Shown here: piece by piece, positions 44,507 through 56,287 of the stretch
How positions within the stretch are numbered: position 1 is the stretch's first letter
How the letters are laid out: each line of letters opens with the position of its first letter
DNA from: Aphelenchoides besseyi
Taxonomy: Eukaryota; Nematoda; Chromadorea; Rhabditida; Aphelenchoididae
Length of the DNA: 64,000 nt
Reading direction: 5' to 3'
Assembly (NCBI GenBank): GCA_024699855.1
Contig: JAMPIQ010000002.1
Location: 14,818,001 to 14,882,000 of the forward strand
The notes under the pieces: generated by a model
Database searches by the model: none
Seen by the model: only the letters and a program-made list of their open reading frames with translations
What the model was told of the DNA's origin: nothing
Translations under genes and position numbers: made by a program

Positions 44507-47205
44507 TCTGGAACCTTACGGTCAGACTCCACCGTGAAGACCGTATTCTCTAGAACACTTTCAATTAGCAAATCGTAAAGAAAAAAGTTGAAGTGATGTT
44601 CAAATTAAACGGACCAACTTATTGTACGAAAACGCACCGTTGAAAGTCGGATATTCGAACTACAAGACAACGGGAATCCACGCAGATCCCCCACGAACAA
44701 CTTTTGTCGCTGATGATGATTGCAGTGCAATGATGAACAACGATGAGATGACGAATTGGTTGGACACGTTGTTTCATTTATACTCCAAGCTAACTTCACC
44801 GTGTCTGAAAATCACAATTCACGGGCGGGGTTCCATACCGCTGTTTACCGTACAAACGTTCATCAATGGGGAATCTGTGTTTGTCTCTGCTCTACCACCT
44901 ACTCTATCGCACATTCAAATGGCCATGTATGTCCACTGTTTTCAACAACTAGTTTCGTCCGAAAGGCTTTCCGACATTGTGTCCTGGTTCTTCCTCGTTC
45001 ATGCGACCCGTCGGCTCCCGAGAGCCGCGAATCGGTGCGCACACTTGACAATAGTTTCGAGGTTTCAATTGTTCTATTGATGAAAACCGTCCATTCACGA
45101 AAAAACAGCTTATTGATTGTGTCTTTCATAAACGACTTAATTGACCTAATTTCAAATGTCCATCACTTCTGTTTCCATTGGCTTTCAAAATCATTGTGAT
45201 AACGAAATCCCCAACCGAAGGCTTATGAAATCAAGAATGCACCCAAGGATTGTTTACGAACATTTCAGGTAAATAAACAGGCGTTAAATGTGTAAATATC
45301 ATAATTTCACACCAATCCAAAAGAAAGACGTGGCTATGAAGATCACAAAGAACGTTCGATAAGCTTTTTGGTTTGAATCCTTAGAACACATATTCAGTTG
45401 TCGTTTATTGGTCATCTAGTTACCTTCGAACAATATTTGATGGCAAATGTGGTCTGAATTAACGCAGAATTTGCTTGTGAAGAAAACAGCGGTTGATAAC
45501 ACTGATAGAAATCTGTTAAAGCAAATGATTGAAACTCCGTAGCAACTTCAGTAGCGTCTTTGTTTCGGAAGTTGCAAGCGTTTTCATGTACGAAAAAGCA
45601 CGAAAAATCCCCTCTTTTGATTCAATCGCAAGCGATGGAGAGGCTCCGAACGCCCTATTATGTTCGGGTCTTGGCATATTGTAAGGGCATTGCTGTTGCG
45701 AGTTGCCAGCTCTGAACAGCGCCCCCGTGCTTCCCCTTGAATTCAAGGTACCCATTGGCTTCCAGAATTGGTACCGCCTGGGTGGGGCGAGAACAGCGGA
45801 GTTCGCATTACAGCTCGACCAGGGATTGAACCTGGGAGCCACCGAACTCTGTGCAGACGTGTTACCTTTGCACCACGCTGTCCTCCGTTTTCATGTCGAA
45901 CAAATTAATGGTTTGGGCCATCTAAGTGATCGTAGGAAAAAGTTCGTTCGAGAAAGTCGAATAGGTTTTGAAATCGACAGTTTTGTGCTGAGCAATTCTG
46001 TTCGAAGAACTTGACCGGAAACTGTGTTACAAAGCGAATTTGAAGGTCTAACAAGCGAAAAAATTGACAGAAATTCGAATTACAAGTTGGGATGACGACA
46101 AAAACTGATGACATCTGGATACGTAACTGATGATCTGGGTTGTGTTTATCAGAAATGCTTCGTGTAAAGAACACTTGTTTGATGTTGTTAACTATAAGTA
46201 TTTAAAAGTGAATTGAAACTGAGCGTCTAAAAGTATCACGGAGAAGCAAAGTTGCTTTGATTGGTCAGTTAATCTTCTTGTTGAGTGTTGGCGGCACTTC
46301 GAAGCGTTGTTTTTAGATTCTATTCCTGTGTTTACGCACCAAACTGTCAACCCATAAATGTTATGTTTGAGTTCAAGTAACAGACAACGAAGCCTAATAG
46401 CGTGTTTAAGATCGGGCTTAGTTGGTATGATACGAGTTTATCTGAAGGATCCATACACGACTACTTCTTCAATGTTTTTGACAGTTCATTTTCGTGATGA
46501 GGTCGTTTATTTGATCAATTACAACTGATGTTAACTTCATGGAATTTTACGTCATTTCAGTTCATTGAGAACAAAAACATTGAAACGCGCGGTTTTCCAA
46601 TACGATGTCTTGTGGTCATGTTCGAATAGCAAAGTTGAATCATCACGGACAACAACAACGCAACGACGAACGGAAGATATTGCGCGGTTGCGAAAATCTT
46701 TGTTTGGCCGCAAACGTGGATTGCAACGATGATGAATCTGAAGACGTCTCGCGAAAAGGAAAACGATGTTTTCGGGAAGAGAAAATTGAAGGACATTAGC
46801 GACTTCACGTTCGATACCAATTCGTTTTCACGCGTTGCCATTGCAAAAAGGATTCCCGCCCAAATAAGGAACAAAATTTCAGATGGATGAGATTGAAAGG
46901 GAACAACCATTCAGGACCTCTCAACTGCACAATGACCAATCGTCAATCGTTTATCGTGCGATGATTGAGATTATGTGCTTTAGTTTTTTGATGGACCTTC
47001 TTTGAAAGGTCATCAATGTGTCTGACCAATGAATTAGCAGCTGTGTATTGCCTTCTATGTTGTTTGATTAAAACCAGTTGAACGACAAGAATATCTAAGG
47101 ACATTAAATCATTAACTTGTTGTTCGAATTCCGTGAAATCAATCGTTCAAATTGTAATTCATTTCTGGTTTATTTTTCTAGGAATTTGTTCAAATTTTTG
47201 AGAAT
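44507..47205. other. 2.7-kb divergent region between poly-Cys genes B and C
   Basis: Promoters of genes B (minus) and C (plus) must lie here. A TATAAAT on the minus strand near 44780 could serve gene B. A tRNA-like block is at 45810-45883. Open frames at 44622-45080 (+) and 46910-46557 (-) have no family features and are not called. Confidence 0.4.
45810..45883 (-). repeat. tRNA-like sequence, possible SINE head
   Basis: On the minus strand a D-arm-like CGTG...CACG hairpin (A-box-like GTGGTGCAAAGGT) and a T-arm CCAGG-TTCAATC-CCTGG (B box GGTTCAATCCC) lie at tRNA spacing. The anticodon stem and the acceptor stem pair poorly, so a working tRNA is unlikely. A tRNA-derived SINE or tRNA pseudogene fits better. 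Confidence 0.35.
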
Positions 47206-48596
47206 ATGCGTTTACTCTCCGTACTTGTGATTGTTTTCATTGCCTTTGGAAGTCAGACTGTCGACGCAAACTGTTGCTGTGGATGTTGTTGTCCTTGTCC
47301 TTGTTGCTGTTCAAAACCGATCGTCATCAAACTGCCACCACCACCGACCAAAATAGTACCATGTAAGTTGAAAAGATTATTCTCCAGCTTAACAAACTTA
47401 TTTGCAGGTTGTTGTTGTTGTAAGTTAATATAGCACTCAGAAGGTTGCGAATTGCGTTCACGATATTGTCAGTCATGAATTCTGATTGTGCAATTACGTG
47501 CTTTGCGTATCCGCACTTTCTAAACGTCACAGATCTTCGAACTAAACTTTTGATTTGAAGGCAAACCGTGCTGCTGTTGTCAACCATGTAAGCAATAGTG
47601 AATCGAGATCTTGGCTCTTTTCTCCCGTAGATTTTGCATAAATGCTCAGTTTTGACTTGTAATAATTACTAGTTTATTACAGCTTCGTTCATTGCATTTG
47701 AGTGAAAAAGTGATTGTGGGAGAAAAGATGTCATCACCTATTGTTAACGTTAACTAATCTGCTTCTTTCAGGTTGTTGCTGTTGTATGTCGCCAGAGAAT
47801 GAGATTCTAGAGATGATTTCTGCCAAAATTGCGTTGTTTTCGCTGTGAATAGGAATTGCGCAAAAGTCGATTTTAAGTTCTAAGTTTCAATTCGTGACAT
47901 TTTCGACGGCGATTCAAACAGTTTTCTAGCAAAGTGCTACGAGAAAGACTTTTGCAGAGACTTTAAGCTCGTATTAAAAGCGAAGAAGATAACGTGAATT
48001 TGTCAGAACGTGTTTAGAATCTCTTACATTAAGCACACTAATCGTTAACCGCTTTAGGTAAACCGTGTTGCTGCTGTCCATGTAGGTTTTGAGCAACGCT
48101 TTATTTGCATTCATTAACTTCAGGTTGTTGCGGATGTGGAGGACGAAAGAAACGTTCAGCCGTGAATACGGCTCGAGCTGAAAAGAAGCTGCGTAGTGTT
48201 TTGTTGCCAACTGCTGGCGATAATTGTGGTTCGGACTCGTGTACCGCTTGCAGCGCTTGTAATTGTGCTTCAAACAGTGCGTCCACAAAATGTACGGATC
48301 CGTGCAATCACGAACAAGCCGTGGCAGCCGCTATTTCGGCGGGTATGAAATTTGAACGGTCACTAACCCAATGGTTAATAGGAATTCCACTTAAATTAGT
48401 TGCCGAGGCTGTTGCAGCTGATGCACGAATGATGGCCGCAAACGCTGCCGCAGGCTGTGCCAGCATTTGTAACTGTGCTCCAACGATGGTCACTCCGAAT
48501 CGATTGCTTTCGCGACAGAAGCGTGCAATCATTAAGATCGCTCAGAAGTTGGCTGAGAAAAAGATCATCATCAAAACAAAATCGTTTACACGCTAA
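47206..48596 (+). CDS. Poly-cysteine micro-exon gene C (secreted precursor)
   Basis: Six exons: 47206-47362, 47408-47416 (9 nt), 47561-47587 (27), 47772-47783 (12), 48058-48081 (24) and 48124-48596; 702 nt, 233 residues. All introns are phase 1 with T|GY splits. A signal peptide (MRLLSVLVIVFIAFGSQTVDA) precedes CCCGCCCPCPCCC and a proline-rich spacer. Internal exons add Cys runs. The last exon begins CCGCGGRKKRS, a furin-like site, then a domain with CTACSACNC, CNHEQA and an Ala-rich helix, a second basic site (SRQKRA) and a Lys/Ile-rich tail. Layout and splice pattern match genes A and B, on the opposite strand. Further micro-exons could hide in the 274-nt intron 4. Confidence 0.78.
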
Positions 48597-50496
48597 AATA
48601 CGTCTGCTGGTATTTGAAGATGCGCAAAAGGTATGTTCTTGTCACTCAAACACTTTAAAACTAACAAAAAACAGTGGGTTTCAGCAACAAATTTTTATCG
48701 CTAACCGTCGATTGACGTCTAAACGTTTGTTGTTCATTCGAGACCTTTGTCAACTGATTATCTTCTTTTAAGCAAAATGTAAAGTGTGTGTTAACGTAGT
48801 TCCAAATCGCTTTCTGTTCAATTCAATACGTGACTTTATTGTGCCCCCGTCAATTTAGCAGTAGATGCATTCAATCATCATTTGTTGATTTAGCTAATAA
48901 ACATTGTGGGTGCGGATGGTTTTGATTATCGTTGAAACGTTCGGTTGTGATTTCATGACGAAAGGAAGTGAATCGACGGTAAGCGGATTGTAGCGAACTT
49001 ATGCGATCGATCTTCCATTAAACAAACATTCAACAACATATCAATCCGAAAACTTTGAACTTACTGTTATAATTGGTTATTGCGAGTTCAAAACGTTTGA
49101 TCGATTCACTTGACTGCCAGTGAAAATGTCGTCTTTTATTGAACAGGAAACGTTTTGACTATCGGTAAACGTTTATTGAGAACAATCGTTTGAAAGAATG
49201 TTTGCCCACGTGGTCTAGTTTCTGATACCCGTTCTGACCAAACAAACAACGCAATAAGCCTTCTGGCCAGATGTTTTTTTGCTCTCTTCCGTCCACATGG
49301 CTTGAATGCACAATAACCGGTGCTATTGAACTGGCGATTGGAGTGCGAACGTTGAGTCAGAGCCCACATTCAACGATTGTTCGTTTGACCATTCGCTAAA
49401 AATGATAAGCAAAACCAACGGTTCCGCAGCAATCATTTTAACATTTCCGATCATACACTTGTTGTTCGTCGATGTACGTACATGAAATGCAAGCAAACGA
49501 AAGTGACCGCTCGTCTTCAATATCAAAATTCATAAGTGTGCGCAAACATCGTCGCTCGTCTTACGCAGGGGTGATAATCTGACTGGTTGGCCGTACAATC
49601 GCCGATGCAAAATGTGTTGTTGACTTTAAAAAACAGAAGTTGAAGTGTGTCGATTTCAAGTTGTGCACTTACAATCGTTTCCGCAATTGCCGCTTACAAG
49701 TCGCGGAGGGTGGGATTCTGTTACAAATGTTTAAGACGCCTCTCCCTAACTTTGCACCAACAAATCACTTGTGTGGATTAATAACGAAGACAATGGATTC
49801 GACAATGTTCTGTCCTCGAGCAGCTACCAATTCGTTTTGCTTGCAAGATACACACAAAAAACCGGTCATTGGTTTTCGTCTTGCAGTCGTTTTTTCTCAA
49901 ATTTGCCGCTCATTCTCCTCGTGAGTATCAATGAGCATTTTTTCTTCATAGTCCAAAACACAACATGGCTTATCCTATTGTTCGGATTCGAATCTGATTG
50001 TTCGTATTTGCTTGTTTGCATCTAATGTTAAGTTGTCGAGCACTCAAAAACATCTCCGAATGATAACCAGATGGTTGTGTTGATTAAATATCGGCTGATC
50101 AGTTCATTAGACTATTCAGTTGACAATGTTCGGTCAGAAGGTTTGCGTGCACTTTCAAGACGCAATATTCAGCGGTCATTATTGTCCTTTTTCACTCATT
50201 GTATCGGAACTGACCAGGTGTTCTTTTCGTGGTATTGTCGATCAGAAATGAAACCTTCACTTTATTGTCCGTCTGAATCACAGTGGACCTTTACTCCGAT
50301 TCTCTTGACCTTATTTGTTACCTTCAAATCAATTCCAAAAGATACATTAACTCATAATGTAGATAGAATTGTTTTCTATCGACTATATTCAGATGTTTGA
50401 ATTTGCATTCGAATTGATAAATGTCGGGTATTAACTTTAGTTTTATTTAAGAGTGATCATTTTACTGCTTCTATATTATAGGCCCCGATTAGGAGA
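48597..50496. other. 1.9-kb region between poly-Cys genes C and D
   Basis: Open frames at 49136-49526 (-) and 50071-50400 (+) show no motif or splice-bounded structure. Nothing else was recognised. Confidence 0.45.
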
Positions 50497-51564
50497 ATGC
50501 GATCAGTGAAATTTCTCGTTGTTGGCTTCATTCTTGCTTTGGAGTTCTCATCAATTGAAGCTCAATGTGGAGGTGGAGGTGGATGTTGTTGTTGCTGTCA
50601 ACCGGCTCCTCAACCTCAACCGATTCAACTTCAAGGTATGTGAAGTGATCGTAAACTTTCTTTTGTTTAAATGAATACAAGAGATTCACATTTTGTTGGT
50701 TCAACTTAGAACAGTTAAAAATTAATAGTAGAAACAATTTCCAGTTCTTTGTTGTCCTCAACCTCAACAACAACCCGTGCAAGTGTGTTGTTGCCCACCT
50801 CCTCAGCCACAACCTTGTTGCATTCAAATGGTTCAGCCCTGCCCGCAGCCTCAGCCCTGCTGCTGTTGTCCACAACCTCAGATAGTGTGCTGTCAAATGG
50901 AACAGCCGAAACAGCAATGTTGTTGTTGTCAAATAGAACAACCCAAACCGCAGTGTTGTTGTTGTCAAATAGAGCAACCTAAACCGCAGTGTTGTTGTTG
51001 TCAAATAGAGCAACCCAAACCGCAGTGTTGTTGTTGTCAGCCAATTCAGGTAAAGCAATCAGATTGATAACGACGTCAATTTCAAACTGTTGGTCGTTGA
51101 AAATCTCAACTATATAAACTGCAGTAAATGACCTTTTTGTAGGTTGCTCTCATTCCGATGACTACAACCACTGAGGCACCCAAGACCACTACTATGGCTC
51201 CACAACAATGCAAGTTATCAATTTTCTTTAATTACATCCGATTTCGAAACAATCAGTTCTAAGTATTCTGATTTCAGGTTGTTTGATTCCAATCGGCCAA
51301 GTATTGATTCCATGCTGTTCGCCGCCAAAACAACAATCAAACCCTTGTTGCTGTTGTCCATGTGCAATGATGAGACGACGATATCGACGAGAGATTTCCG
51401 TTTTCTATCCACGACTTTTGGAGTCAATCCTAAGGGCTGATTCAAATACGGCAGCCTACGGTACGAATTGTCAACCGTGTGCCGATTGTCCACCACAAGA
51501 ACTTCAACTCACGTCGCTATCAGCGCTATTGAATCCGCGAAAGTACTTCGCCATTTCAAAGTAA
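50497..51564 (+). CDS. Poly-cysteine gene D with 12-residue repeats
   Basis: Exons 50497-50635, 50745-51049, 51143-51209 and 51278-51564; 798 nt, 265 residues. A signal peptide (MRSVKFLVVGFILALEFSS) precedes a Cys/Gln/Pro-rich region that holds at least three tandem copies of CCCCQIEQPKPQ (36-bp units, about 50916-51040). A Thr-rich spacer follows, then LIPCCSPP, CCCCPCA, a basic RRRYRRE site and a C-terminal domain with NCQPCADCPP. The third intron starts GCAAG and ends TTTCAG (GC-AG) and splits a Cys codon T|GT like those of genes A-C. The second intron is phase 0. A more distant member of the same family. Confidence 0.8.
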
Positions 51565-51958
51565 TCGCAAATGTTCGTTCCTAATGCACGTATTTACTGT
51601 GCCATATTCTGTACGTTGTTGTTTATTAATTTGCAATTATAACCATTCTATCAACGTTGTTTAATAAACTTTTATTACAATAAAACGAACTTTTAGTAGC
51701 TGCAGGAACTTGACTTATAAGCACAGTAATCTATCGTTGTTCTACAGAATTGCGCTCAAAAAGCAAATCGACGTGACTGACAATTGAGCTGGTGGTTTAT
51801 TTCTGACTTAGCTTCTAAAACAGTTAGTGCGCTAAGAACAACAACACTCGGCTGTTCACGTTGACAATTGCAACGAAAAGTTGTGTGCAGAGTCAATTAA
51901 AAGCCCAAAAAATTCGAACCAAAGCAACTTTTTATTTTCGAAAAAACAGCGTTTTGAG

Positions 51959-53165
51959 TTAAAGCATAATCGCTTTAGGATTCTTTGCTGGATCTTGTTG
52001 TTGGTTGTTGGCCTCCGCGTTGTTGTCGTTGAGAACCCATGGTCCGCGACGCTGAAAAATGGCGATTAGTTCAACAGAAAAGTTCAAGAGTCTAAACATC
52101 TAGACTTCTACTTCTGTGGTATCGACAGTTTAGCGCTCTTGTTACTGCAGATCGCAGCCCATAGATTCGAATCAATCTGCAGCAACAAAAGCGGCTGTCT
52201 CGACCAACAGATGCAAAAGTCAGAAGCTTACCTGCGACTTGGATTTGCCGTCAATTTCGACGTCTTCCTTCAAGACGGGACGATAATGGCCCAACGGAAC
52301 AAGATCGTGGTGTTTCTCGAGTTGCTCTTGTTGTTCCGGTTGGGACTTCTTCGGGCTCTCTTTACGCGTGGTCTTGGATTGACGACTTGCGGCAGGTGCT
52401 GGTTTGGTTGGTTGAGTTGGTTTGATGGGCTTCTTGTAGCAGATGCAACCAACAACCACCGACGCCATTATTACAATGCTCACACCGGCAACCGCGCTGA
52501 AAGAACCAAACGAATGAGAATGTAGAACCATAAACTAACCACAAGATCCAAATCCACGTCTTAGTGCTCTCTTTAACAAATGACGGGTCGAGGCTCGCGT
52601 TCTGAAAACCAAGAAGTCAGCTGGCAGGTGTAGTTTGACAAACTTTGATGACGACGTCAAAACCTTTTCCACCGTTTTGAAAATCCAATTGAATCTTGAC
52701 TTCGACTTTGTATCCGTTGCCAGTGGATTCAAAGGTCGGGTTGCACTTTGTATACGAAGACGGAACAGTGAGCGAATTTTGAACGAAGCCTTTGACTTGG
52801 AACTGACCAACGGCACCTGATGTCGAAATAAACTCGATTTTCGTCGAACAGCCATTGATCAACAATTTGATGCTAGAAACACATTTTTCTATATATCAAA
52901 TTTGTCGTTTACCCTTGTGGACTGTTCGGATTCTCGTGAGCTATGAAGCTCATCTCCAATTCTTCTTTCTTGAGGTACATGGTGATCGTGCTTGAATTAC
53001 CGCTGGTTCCCTTGTACACCCTAAAAAGAACCGAATCACAAGAGCAATTGGTTTCGGAACTTACAAGTTGTCTCCCTCGACACTGAAGTCTGATGAAGCA
53101 CAACGAGTGAACTGGAGAACCACCAGCGACCAAGTGAACACGTTGAAGATGCCACGGACAGACAT
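51959..53165 (-). CDS. Type-I single-pass membrane protein, family unknown
   Basis: Exons 53165-53065, 53020-52913, 52872-52644, 52601-52540, 52496-52232 and 52051-51959; phases agree and give 285 residues. An N-terminal signal segment (MSVRGIFNVFTWSLVVLQF) is followed by an extracellular region of about 150 residues with beta-like strands and three cysteines. One transmembrane helix follows (TWIWILCAVAGVSIVIMASV) and then a Lys/Pro/Gln-rich cytoplasmic tail containing HDLVPLG. The fold of the extracellular part was not recognised. A related gene lies at 54952-55754. The 51565-51958 gap between this gene and gene D holds nothing recognised. Confidence 0.7.
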
Positions 53166-53559
53166 CACACGAAGAGCAGAGAGCATGCAACTGAACAGGG
53201 CGCGGAGAACAGAGAAAGGTGACGGCTCCAAGGATTCTGATCGCGAGATCGACTTGTGAGTATGCAAGTTGATCAGGAATTAGCGTCTGAATAACTAATT
53301 ATGCAAATCTTTTGAGCAAATTAGTGATTCTGGATGCGTATCCAACTGTCCATCGTATTTGTAGAAGCTCTAAAGCTCGATGTGGTCATTTGGCCACCAT
53401 CTGGAACATAAAACTTCTCATCATTCGTTTCTCAGTGTTCGGCTGTTTTAAAAGTTTTGGTTTAACATCTAAACTTATGATTCATTGACAAAGGAATGTC
53501 AACTCGTTTGTATTTGGAGTCACATTCGACAATTTCACTGTTTAGTGTTTTCGAGAACT

Positions 53560-54060
53560 TTCATTGACTACAAGTCGAGAACCAGTGACTGTAGAGACGT
53601 GTAATTAACTGAACAACAACTACCACTCATAAACAATAACTCCTGTAAATATAAGCGGAATCCAATCAGCCAGAGAGCTAAAATACACAACACCCCCCAT
53701 TCCCTTGTATAGCACGTCCATTACGCCAATTGATTTGCCTCTGAGATTCTGGCAACAACTAGTGCTTGTATTGTGTTGATAGAAAGTCCAAAAGTCTGGC
53801 TATTCAGCGTGCCCAAACTTGTAGCCACCGCATAAATGAGAGAGAAATGTGAGGTCTTCAAAGCCGAGCAATCTGTCAAAAATCGTCCATAATTGCAAAA
53901 GTTTGTGCAGCTATTCCTGTTAGTGATGGAGAGCTCTAAATTGACATACTAGTTAATGAGTTTGGACAGCTGAGCTTGATCGAGAGCAGAATTGGAATCG
54001 AAAACATACTCAAAACTGAGTCTTGTCAATTCGACCACAACAACGATATTAGTTGGTCTC
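53560..54060 (-). repeat. Dispersed repeat, copy 2
   Basis: The reverse strand matches 28080-28590 closely, including the stretch around GGGAATGGGGGGTGTTGTG and a shared open frame. The TAG shared with copy 1 lies at 53949-53951 on the plus coordinate. The boundaries are approximate. Confidence 0.7.
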
Positions 54061-54951
54061 AATCGCTATAATTTGCAGGAACAACTACTTAATATCACTG
54101 CAATTATTACTGTTAATTGTATATCAATCGGTTCACTTGTGGGTGAAACCGAATTTGAATACAAGTCATGCATATCGTTAAAAGTTTGTTGTTGTACTCT
54201 CAATCACTCTACTGAAGTCTAGAATCAATTGCAGTCCACTGAGAAGCGAATGTCGAAATCTCCGGATCATGAGCGGCCTTCTGTCCTGCAGTCACCAGCA
54301 GCTCATAGCCTAATGGTTGTGCGGAGGTACTGACTTCGACTTCTTCGGAAGTTCGGGTCTCTTACCGAAGATTCACCAAGGCTATGAGTGTTGAATCGAG
54401 AGTTAGCATAACCCACCTCCGGGTGGGACCGTGTTCGGGTTCACGGTTGAAAGCGTCCCCAGGGGTTTTCCCCAGGCTCTCCCTTCGACTGCTTGGTGGT
54501 TATCACTTGTGGTAGCTTTCCTGACGCGGTTGTCAAAACAATTTTTGTTGTTTGTTTTGCATGAGCGTTCTTTTTGTAGCCATCTTATTGCTCTAAGCTG
54601 TTCGCAAATGGTAGTGCAGACAACAGGTCCATGATTCAAATGTAGAATCAAAAGTTCGAAGTCACAGATGAAAGCAGATAGTTAATAGTTGAAGTTGTCT
54701 TCTAGGTCCTCAAGAATCTCCAATCAGTCATTTGGAACCAGTAATTCTATCGACTTTGACACCAATTCCTTATCAACTCTCTCTACAGTTAGTTGGAGAA
54801 GACAAACAGAAATCCTAACTACCCAAAGAGCCCAATGATCGATTAAAACGAAAGCTTATGGACACGGATTAAGCGTGTTTTCAAAACCAACAATAAGAAA
54901 CAACTTTTTACAGATACCGATTATTTGAAACCCTAACAGCAGTTCCGACGA
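54061..54951. other. Region with second tRNA-like block
   Basis: Around 54295-54365 (+) an A-box-like TAGCCTAATGG and a B-box-like AAGTTCGGGTCTC lie about 45 nt apart, as in tRNA-derived SINEs, followed by GC-rich sequence unlike the surroundings. No gene was recognised. Confidence 0.3.
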
Positions 54952-55754
54952 CTCTACTCGACCGGGAACATGACCGCTTTCGGGTTGTCATCGTCATCGA
55001 CAATCTAAAATGAAACTCATGAATTCAAGTCTCCATTTTATTCCGAAAACAGTTCTAGACATCAAAAGACAAATTTTCGTTCTTAGAACTCAAAGTTTGG
55101 TCGTCGAAAACCAACTCCTGGAGCAACGGATGGCCCCCAACTTATCGCTTTCACTTACCTTTCTATGACCAAAGATCTCATTCGTCCATCGACAATCTCG
55201 TGCATCTCTGCACGACTATCGTCTTCGTCCTCGAGTTGAGTGGAACAGGGTCGTGTTCGTTCTTGTTTGTCTTGTCGACTCCACCCTTTTTAGTGGGCTT
55301 CCAAGTCTTCTTGTCCTTCTTGCAACAAACGAACACGACCACTGAGCCAGCAACCAACACGATCAATCCCATAACGCCGCCGAAAGAGAATGTTGGAGTG
55401 TAGAGCAGAGACGAACACACATGATGATGAAGCCCCAATAGGAAAGCCAATCATGAGCACTGTGTAGTCGAAGGACGCATCCTGAAAATGAAGTGGTCAA
55501 CAAGAAGTTTAAAGTGGATGTACTTTGAACGGATAATGAGATCCGGGTACGAGCTCGAATCGACAAAGACCATGGTCTTATGATCACCCGGAAACTACGA
55601 AAAGAACCGATCTCACTCTTAAATTAAAGAACATCGGAGGAAGATCGATCAGAAACTCACATGTTGTTTCCGACGATGCGGAGACATAACGGATCACTGG
55701 AATTACTAACGAGACCACGGCCATCAGAACGATTAATCCAAAAACACGAGACAT
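54952..55754 (-). pseudogene. Second type-I membrane protein, possibly broken
   Basis: Minus strand. An exon with a signal peptide (55754-55661; MSRVFGLIVLMAVVSLVI) is followed by a short extracellular piece (55594-55524), a membrane exon (GGVMGLIVLVAGSVVVFVCC) and a tail with EHDPVPLN. It parallels the neighbour at 51959-53165 (HDLVPLG after a Lys/Pro-rich tail). No AG acceptor is found in phase before the membrane exon. The next readable block (EDEDDSRAEMHEIVDG) is in another frame. Either splicing is unusual or the copy carries frameshifts. The last exon may be at about 54952-55004 (IVDDDDNPKAVMFPVE). Confidence 0.4.
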
Positions 55755-56287
55755 TTTTCACATAAAAGAGCAAAACAGAAGGCGCTGAAACGAGAATCGA
55801 AAGCAGACGACACGGAAACACACACACAGCCGACTTCCAACAAAGGAAACAAGAAGACTGAAAGGGAGCCTTTGGAACGAGTTTTGTAACAAAATGGTTT
55901 CCACTCAAGTTGCATTGAATCATTTTATTACTGTATGTTCATGTTGATTGAGCCTGCAAATCGGTCAAGAAGTTTGTTGAGATCAGAATCCGAGATCGAA
56001 ATTGTGAACAAAATGACTGGTCTTAAAATTCATCTTCTTATTTTCGCTACTGTTCGACACGGGTGTTGTTGAGCATATCATAGGAACCGCTTAGACACTA
56101 ACCAATTTGCCTTTCACTCTGCTCAATCGTTCGTTCTGTTGTAAATCAAATTTACAGATTCAAAAATCGAATATTGCAATTTGTTGCCAATCAAACAAAT
56201 TTATTAGTTCAAGTCGTTATATTGATAACCCGTTAAATGTCAGATCAAAGAATAAAGTAGTTCAAATCTTGAAAAAGTTGAGAAGCA

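Noticed and set aside
44622..45080. 152-codon plus-strand open frame
   Set aside because: No motif or signal peptide. It lies in the presumed promoter region of gene B, and an overlapping frame of similar length exists.
45810..45883. Functional tRNA gene
   Set aside because: D and T arms are tRNA-like, but the acceptor and anticodon stems do not pair properly.
50528..51058. 176-codon minus-strand frame rich in Leu-Thr-Thr repeats
   Set aside because: It is the complement of the poly-Cys/Gln repeats of gene D. The plus strand has a signal peptide, introns and family features.
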